From an uncultured Erysipelotrichaceae bacterium (GTDB lineage: Bacteria > Bacillota_I > Bacilli_A > Erysipelotrichales > Coprobacillaceae), in contig UQVG01000051.1 in the NCBI GenBank assembly GCA_900544435.1, positions 1 to 10,653 of the forward strand: a DNA stretch of 10,653 bases, in the 5' to 3' direction. Positions 5,704-10,653 of this stretch are shown here, piece after piece. The translations under genes and the position numbers were made by a program. How positions within the stretch are numbered: the stretch's first letter is position 1; every line of letters begins with the position of its first letter. The notes below the pieces were generated by a model. That model worked only from the letters and a program-made list of their open reading frames with translations. It was not told the DNA's origin and did not search any database.

Positions 5704-7383
5704 TTATTTATTCTTTAAATCAGATTCATCAAAGGCTTTAGAAATAGCACCACCAGGAGCAACCATTGGGAAGACTTTATCATCTTTACCAATCATTACT
5801 TCAATTAAAACAGGACCATTTGTATCTAAAGCTTCTACAATTGCTGGAGCAACTTCTTCTTTTTTAGTAACACGAATAGCTTTACATCCAAGTCCTTCAG
5901 CAACCTTACAGAAATCAACTTTATCATCTAAGATTGTATTACTATAACGTTGACCATAGAACAATGTTTGCCATTGTCTTACCATACCTAATACTTTATT
6001 ATTGATAACAACTTGAATAATAGGTACATTATAACGACTTGCAGTAGCAAGTTCATTCATATTCATTCTAAAGCATCCATCACCTGCAATATTAAATACT
6101 GGTGAATCAGGATTTCCATATTTAGCACCAATAGCAGCACCTAAACCAAATCCCATTGTTCCTGCACCACCTGATGTAATTAATTGACGAGGACGGCGAT
6201 AATGATAATATTGTGCAGCCCACATTTGATGTTGTCCTACATCAGTACAAATGATGGCATTACTATCAGTAATATAATCAATTTGTTCAAGAACATAAGG
6301 TCCTGTAAGAGTTGAATCATCATAGTTAAGTGGATAACGATCTTTTAAATCACGAATTTGTTTTAACCATTGTGGATGATTTTGTCTTTCTAATTTATTA
6401 TTTAATTCATTTAAGATACATTTAGCATCTCCAATAATACCTAAATCAACTTGAATATTTTTATTGATTTCAGCAACATCTACATCAATATGAATAATTT
6501 TAGCATTTGAAGCAAATGTTTGTGTATTACCAGTAACACGATCAGAGAAACGTGCCCCTACTGTAATTAATAAATCACATTGACTTACCCCAAAGTTACT
6601 TGCTTTTGTTCCATGCATTCCAAGCATTCCTGTATAACGAGGTCTTGTATTATCAAAAGCCCCTTTACCCATTAATGTTTCACAAACAGGAGCATCAATT
6701 TTTTCAGCAAATTCTTTTAATTCTTGACTTGCATCAGATGAAATAACACCACCACCAGCAAAGATAAATGGTTTTTCACTTTCTTTGATCATTTCAATTG
6801 CTTTATCTAAATCTTCAACAGTATATGTTTCTGTTTTAGGTTCAATTGTTTTTGGTTGAAGTGGTTCAAATTCCATCTTTTCAGCTGTTACGTTTTTAGT
6901 AACGTCAACTAAAACAGGTCCTGGTCTACCTTCTTTAGCAATATAGAATGCTTTACGAATTGTAGGCACTAAATCTTTGATATCTTTAACGATAAAATTA
7001 TGTTTTGTAATTGGCATTGTCACACCAGTAATATCAATTTCTTGGAAACTGTCACGTCCTAAGATTTCAACACCTACGTTTGCTGTAATAGCAACAAGTG
7101 GTGTTGAATCCATATAAGCAGTCGCAATTCCAGTAACAAGGTTTGTTGCTCCTGGTCCTGAAGTTGCCATACAAACACCAACTTTACCAGTTGATCTTGC
7201 ATAACCATCAGCAGCATGAGAAGCTCCTTGTTCATGAGAAGTCAAAACATGATTGATTTTATCTTGATAACGATAAAGTGCATCATAGACGTTAAGAATA
7301 GTTCCTCCCGGATAACCAAACACTGTATCGACACCTTGTTCAATTAAACATTCACATATAATTTCTGAACCAGTTAACATCAT
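5704..7383 (-). CDS. ilvB: Acetolactate synthase (AHAS) large subunit
   Basis: 559 residues; condenses two pyruvates to 2-acetolactate, or pyruvate with 2-oxobutyrate, at the start of valine/leucine and isoleucine synthesis. It uses ThDP, Mg and FAD. Visible features are FGYPGGTILNVYDAL, catalytic Glu51 in TSHEQGASHAADGYAR, a Q-rich FAD/ThDP central domain, the ThDP motif GDGCFRMNMNELA through INN (434-462) and the AHAS-typical GMVRQWQ. The common FAD-domain motif RFDDR is RFSDR here (278-282). I place the start at 7383, the first of two consecutive ATGs, because AAGGAGG (7393-7399) precedes it by 9 nt. The longer reading from 7434 adds a Lys-rich, non-homologous extension inside ilvD. Its ribosome binding site abuts the ilvD stop. 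It is the last gene of the operon; no small regulatory subunit (ilvN) follows. Confidence 0.96.
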   Translation of the reverse strand: MMLTGSEIICECLIEQGVDTVFGYPGGTILNVYDALYRYQDKINHVLTSHEQGASHAADGYARSTGKVGVCMATSGPGATNLVTGIATAYMDSTPLVAITANVGVEILGRDSFQEIDITGVTMPITKHNFIVKDIKDLVPTIRKAFYIAKEGRPGPVLVDVTKNVTAEKMEFEPLQPKTIEPKTETYTVEDLDKAIEMIKESEKPFIFAGGGVISSDASQELKEFAEKIDAPVCETLMGKGAFDNTRPRYTGMLGMHGTKASNFGVSQCDLLITVGARFSDRVTGNTQTFASNAKIIHIDVDVAEINKNIQVDLGIIGDAKCILNELNNKLERQNHPQWLKQIRDLKDRYPLNYDDSTLTGPYVLEQIDYITDSNAIICTDVGQHQMWAAQYYHYRRPRQLITSGGAGTMGFGLGAAIGAKYGNPDSPVFNIAGDGCFRMNMNELATASRYNVPIIQVVINNKVLGMVRQWQTLFYGQRYSNTILDDKVDFCKVAEGLGCKAIRVTKKEEVAPAIVEALDTNGPVLIEVMIGKDDKVFPMVAPGGAISKAFDESDLKNK

Positions 7384-7399
7384 TTTGTTTTTCCTCCTT

Positions 7400-9079
7400 T
7401 TATTTTTTTTCTTCTGGTGCTTGTAATACAGCACCTTTATCTGCAGATGTTACTAAAGAAGCATATCTTACTAAGTAACCTTTTTTAATACGAGGTTCTC
7501 TTGGTTGCCATTTAGCTTTTCTTGCAGCCATTTCTTCATCACTAACACGTACATTCATTGAATGATTTGTAATATCAATATCAATAATATCTCCTTCTTC
7601 AATGAAAGCAATTGGTCCACCTAAAGCAGCTTCAGGAGCCACGTGTCCAATTGAAGCTCCACGAGTAGCTCCAGAGAAACGACCATCAGTAATTAAAGCA
7701 ACATCTTTATCTAAGCCCATACCAGCGATTTCTGAAGTTGGTGATAACATTTCACGCATACCAGGTCCACCTTTAGGTCCTTCATAGCGAATGACAACAA
7801 CATCACCTTTAACGATTTTTCCTTCACGGATAGCAACAATAGCGTCATCTTCACAATCAAAGACACGAGCAGGTCCTGTATGTACCATCATTTCTTTAGC
7901 AACAGCTGATTGTTTAACAACAGCACCATTTGGACAAATATTTCCTTTTAAAACAGCGATTCCACCATAAGGTGAATATGGATTTTCCACTGGACGAATG
8001 ATTTCAGGATCTAAGTTAACACAACCTTCAATATTTTCAGCCACTGTTTTTCCAGTAACAGTTAATAAATCAGTTGATAATAAACCTAATTTATTAATTT
8101 CATTCATAACTGCATAAATTCCACCAGCTTCATTTAAATCTTCCATAAATGTGTCCCCAGCTGGAGCTAAGTGACATAAGTTAGGTGTTTTCTTAGAAAT
8201 TTCATTTGCAATTTCAAGATTTAAAGTAACTCCTGCTTCATGAGCAATAGCAGGTAAATGAAGCATTGAGTTTGTTGAACATCCTAGTGCCATATCCATT
8301 GTTAAAGCATTGATAAATGCTTTTTCAGTCATAATATCACGAGGACGAATATCTTTTTTAATAAGTTCTACGATTTGCATACCTGCATGTTTAGCAAGTC
8401 TAATTCTTTCTGAATAAACTGCTGGAATTGTTCCGTTTCCACGAAGAGCCATTCCTAAAACTTCAGTTAAACAGTTCATTGAGTTTGCTGTATACATACC
8501 TGAACATGATCCACAAGTTGGACATGCTTTTTGTTCAAATTCATGAAGTTTATCTTCTGTCATATTTCCAGCATTGAATTGTCCTACAGCTTCAAATAAT
8601 GAAGATAGACAAGTTCTTTTACCATCCATTTTACGACCAGCTAACATTGGTCCACCAGAAACAAAGATTGTTGGAACATTGACTCTAGCAGCAGCCATTA
8701 ATAATCCTGGCACGTTTTTATCACAGTTAGGAATCATAACTAAACCATCAAATTGATGAGCTTCAGCCATTGCTTCTGTACTATCAGCAATCAATTCACG
8801 TGTAACAAGTGAATATTTCATACCTGTATGGTTCATCGCAATCCCATCACATACAGCGATTGCTGGAATTTCTACTGGTACCCCACCTGCAAGATAGATT
8901 CCCTTTTTAACAGCTTCACAAATTTTATCTAAGTTCATATGTCCTGGAACAATTTCATTGAAAGAATTGACAACCCCAATTAATGGTCTTTCTAATTCTT
9001 CATCTGTATATCCAGCTGCATTAAATAATGATCGATGAGGAGCTCTTTCAGTTCCTTTTTTTACAAAATCACTTTTCAT
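7400..9079 (-). CDS. ilvD: Dihydroxy-acid dehydratase
   Basis: 559 residues, normal for the family. It dehydrates 2,3-dihydroxy-isovalerate and 2,3-dihydroxy-3-methylvalerate to the 2-oxo acids, using an Fe-S cluster and Mg. Key residues are Asp78 (AVCDGI), Cys119-Asp120-Lys121 ([11 protein letters not shown]), Cys192 in [18 protein letters not shown], Glu443 (MREMLSPT) and the proposed catalytic Ser469 ([10 protein letters not shown]). The position that carries a third cluster Cys in some homologues reads PGH (residues 45-47) here, as in many bacterial enzymes. The ATG at 9079 has an AGGAGGA site (9089-9095) that overlaps the leuB stop codon, with 14 bp between the genes. Co-transcription with leuB and ilvB is very likely. 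Fe-S dehydratases of this type are typically oxygen-sensitive. Confidence 0.97.
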   Translation of the reverse strand: MKSDFVKKGTERAPHRSLFNAAGYTDEELERPLIGVVNSFNEIVPGHMNLDKICEAVKKGIYLAGGVPVEIPAIAVCDGIAMNHTGMKYSLVTRELIADSTEAMAEAHQFDGLVMIPNCDKNVPGLLMAAARVNVPTIFVSGGPMLAGRKMDGKRTCLSSLFEAVGQFNAGNMTEDKLHEFEQKACPTCGSCSGMYTANSMNCLTEVLGMALRGNGTIPAVYSERIRLAKHAGMQIVELIKKDIRPRDIMTEKAFINALTMDMALGCSTNSMLHLPAIAHEAGVTLNLEIANEISKKTPNLCHLAPAGDTFMEDLNEAGGIYAVMNEINKLGLLSTDLLTVTGKTVAENIEGCVNLDPEIIRPVENPYSPYGGIAVLKGNICPNGAVVKQSAVAKEMMVHTGPARVFDCEDDAIVAIREGKIVKGDVVVIRYEGPKGGPGMREMLSPTSEIAGMGLDKDVALITDGRFSGATRGASIGHVAPEAALGGPIAFIEEGDIIDIDITNHSMNVRVSDEEMAARKAKWQPREPRIKKGYLVRYASLVTSADKGAVLQAPEEKK

Positions 9080-9093
9080 CCCTATATATCCTC

Positions 9094-10176
9094 CTATAAA
9101 TGACTTACAATAAGGTCTCCCATTTCACGAGTCCCTACTAATGTTTTACCTTCAGACATGATATCTGTTGTACGATATCCTTCTTTTAATACTTTTTCAA
9201 TAGCATCTTCAACATCTTTTGCTTCTTGATCTAAATCAAAAGAATAACGAAGCATCATTGCTGCTGATAAAATTGTAGCAATTGGATTTGCAATATTTTG
9301 TCCAGCAATATCTGGTGCACTACCATGACTTGGTTCATACATACCAAAACTATCTTCTCTTAAAGAAGCACTTGATAACATTCCAATTGAACCAGTAACC
9401 ATACTTGCTTCATCTGATAAAATATCACCAAACATATTTTCAGTTAAAATAACATCAAATTGTTTTGGATCTCTCACAAGTTGCATCGCACAGTTATCTA
9501 CTAACATATGTTCTAAAGTAACTTCAGGATATTCTTTAGCAACTTCTTCAACCACTTTACGCCATAAACGAGAAGTATCTAAGACGTTTGCTTTATCTAC
9601 ACTTGTTACTTTTTTATTTCTTTTCATCGCAATATCAAATCCACGTTTAGCAATACGACGAATTTCACTTTCACTATAACTCATTGAATCACGAGCAACC
9701 ATTTGATCTCCTTCTTTTTCAGTAGAACGTTCACCGAAATAAAGACCACCTGTAAGTTCACGCATGATCATCATATCAAATCCACCTTCAGTTAATTCTT
9801 CTTTAAGTGGACAAGCCCCTTTTAATTCATCATATAAATAAGCAGGACGTAAGTTTGCGAATAATCCTAGTTCTTTTCTAATTTTTAATAAACCAGCTTC
9901 TGGTCTTAACGAAGGTTCTAATTTATACCAAGGTGAAGTTGTGGTATTTCCACCAATAGCCCCTAATAAAACACTATCACTTTCTTTGGCAATTTTTAAA
10001 GCTTCATCACTTAATGGTACACCATAGGCATCAATTGAACATCCACCCATTAAGATTTCTGTATAATTAAATGTATGATTATATTTTTTAGCAACAGCAT
10101 CTAAAACCTTCATCGCTTCTGTTACGATTTCAGGTCCGATTCCATCACCTTTAATAACCGCAATATTCTTTTCCAT
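9094..10176 (-). CDS. leuB: 3-isopropylmalate dehydrogenase
   Basis: 360 residues. It oxidises and decarboxylates 3-isopropylmalate to 4-methyl-2-oxopentanoate with NAD+, the third step of the leucine branch. Family landmarks are [11 protein letters not shown] at the N-terminus, substrate-binding Arg100 and Arg110 in [16 protein letters not shown], Arg139 and Tyr146 in [11 protein letters not shown], catalytic Lys195, metal ligands Asp227, Asp251 and Asp255 ([14 protein letters not shown]), and the NAD-binding [18 protein letters not shown] (281-298). The start at 10176 is supported by AGGGG 7 nt upstream, which overlaps the leuD stop; the gap to leuD is 10 bp. Nothing looks truncated or altered. 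Confidence 0.97.
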   Translation of the reverse strand: MEKNIAVIKGDGIGPEIVTEAMKVLDAVAKKYNHTFNYTEILMGGCSIDAYGVPLSDEALKIAKESDSVLLGAIGGNTTTSPWYKLEPSLRPEAGLLKIRKELGLFANLRPAYLYDELKGACPLKEELTEGGFDMMIMRELTGGLYFGERSTEKEGDQMVARDSMSYSESEIRRIAKRGFDIAMKRNKKVTSVDKANVLDTSRLWRKVVEEVAKEYPEVTLEHMLVDNCAMQLVRDPKQFDVILTENMFGDILSDEASMVTGSIGMLSSASLREDSFGMYEPSHGSAPDIAGQNIANPIATILSAAMMLRYSFDLDQEAKDVEDAIEKVLKEGYRTTDIMSEGKTLVGTREMGDLIVSHL

Positions 10177-10186
10177 TTTTTATCCC

Positions 10187-10653
10187 CTATTTTTTAGAAT
10201 TTACATAATTTACTAAACCATCAGCATCAATCATCTTTTGTAAGAATTCTGGGAATGGTTGACTTTGATAAGTTTCATTTTTTGTTTTATTTGTAATGAC
10301 ACCAGTTGAAAAATTAACTTCTACTTCATCACCTTTTTCAATTTTGTCAGCTGCTTCTTCACATTCCATAATTGGGAATCCAATATTAATAGAATTACGA
10401 TAGAAAATACGTGCAAAACTTTTAGCGATTACACATTTAACACCTGCAGTTTTTAAGCAAAGAGGCGCATGTTCTCTTGAAGAACCACAACCAAAGTTTT
10501 GACCTGCAACAATGATGTCTCCTTTTTCTACAGTTGAAGCAAAAGTCGCATCAATATCTGCCATTGCATGACTTGCAAGTTCTTTTGCATCAAATGAATT
10601 TAAATAACGTGCAGGAATAATTACATCTGTATCTACATTATCTTTATATTTAT
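10187..10653 (-). CDS. leuD: 3-isopropylmalate dehydratase small subunit, 5' end cut by the window edge
   Basis: The visible part codes for 154 residues in a frame open to the right edge. The ATG at 10564 is internal: upstream codons in the same frame read [20 protein letters not shown], the conserved LeuD N-terminal motif, so the true start lies a few codons outside the window. Further signatures are [33 protein letters not shown] and a C-terminal [19 protein letters not shown]. LeuD is the small (swivelling) subunit that pairs with LeuC, the Fe-S subunit, to isomerise 2-isopropylmalate to 3-isopropylmalate. The length fits the short (about 160 residues) LeuD type common in Gram-positive anaerobes and archaea. 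leuC, and probably leuA, are expected just beyond the right edge. Confidence 0.95.
   Translation of the reverse strand, partial: KYKDNVDTDVIIPARYLNSFDAKELASHAMADIDATFASTVEKGDIIVAGQNFGCGSSREHAPLCLKTAGVKCVIAKSFARIFYRNSINIGFPIMECEEAADKIEKGDEVEVNFSTGVITNKTKNETYQSQPFPEFLQKMIDADGLVNYVNSKK

Noticed and set aside
7384..7434. 17-residue Lys-rich N-terminal extension of ilvB from an ATG at 7434
   Set aside because: It overlaps the end of ilvD, has no family counterpart, and includes the AAGGAGG site that clearly serves the ATG at 7383.
7602..8756. Plus-strand open frames opposite ilvD (7602-7787, 8574-8756)
   Set aside because: They are shadows of a highly conserved enzyme gene with no independent support.
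10562..10564. ATG at 10564 as the leuD start
   Set aside because: The same frame upstream encodes the conserved LeuD N-terminal motif up to the window edge, so this Met is internal.
1..10653. Mobile elements, CRISPR arrays, tRNA or rRNA genes
   Set aside because: I found no transposase or integrase coding, no regularly spaced short repeats and no RNA-gene signatures. The only direct repeats are the two terminators and the internal protein duplication.

Overview
The window is AT-rich, and every supported gene lies on the minus strand. It has strong AAGGAGG-type ribosome binding sites, a sortase-anchored wall protein, a lipobox lipoprotein, and U-tailed hairpin terminators. This points to a low-GC Gram-positive member of the Bacillota. 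A gut Erysipelotrichia/Coprobacillaceae-like or clostridial host is my best guess from gene style; it is an inference, not a proof.

Right half (5704-10653, read right to left): the distal part of a branched-chain amino acid operon in the order leuD (5' end cut by the window edge), leuB, ilvD, ilvB. The genes are 10-16 bp apart, and each ribosome binding site overlaps or abuts the preceding stop codon. LeuD and LeuB act in the leucine branch, and IlvD and IlvB in the common valine/isoleucine/leucine pathway. leuA, leuC, ilvC and the AHAS regulatory subunit ilvN are not in the window. A hairpin terminator directly after ilvB ends the operon.

Middle (2113-5665): a 1124-residue exported, wall-anchored protein made of two tandem copies of a roughly 490-residue unit. 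Each unit ends in a metallo-beta-lactamase-fold domain with a complete set of metal ligands. The protein has a signal peptide, a Pro/Thr/Asp-rich stalk and a non-canonical NVKTGD sorting signal. Its own promoter lies in the 198-bp gap after ilvB, and its own terminator follows. I do not recognise a characterised homologue; this is the least familiar gene here.

Left (534-2040): two overlapping RpiR/MurR-like regulators, each with an N-terminal helix-turn-helix and a degenerate SIS-like C-terminal half. The last one stops inside an intrinsic terminator. That terminator's 29-bp core is identical to the one after ilvB, so the block 'MBL surface protein + two regulators' is flanked by direct repeats of the same terminator. 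This suggests, but does not prove, a cassette inserted or rearranged at a terminator.

Far left (1-505): the 5' part of a TraB/GumN (TIKI-like) lipoprotein gene. Its promoter has a 19-bp spacer holding an imperfect dyad, the architecture used by MerR-family activators.
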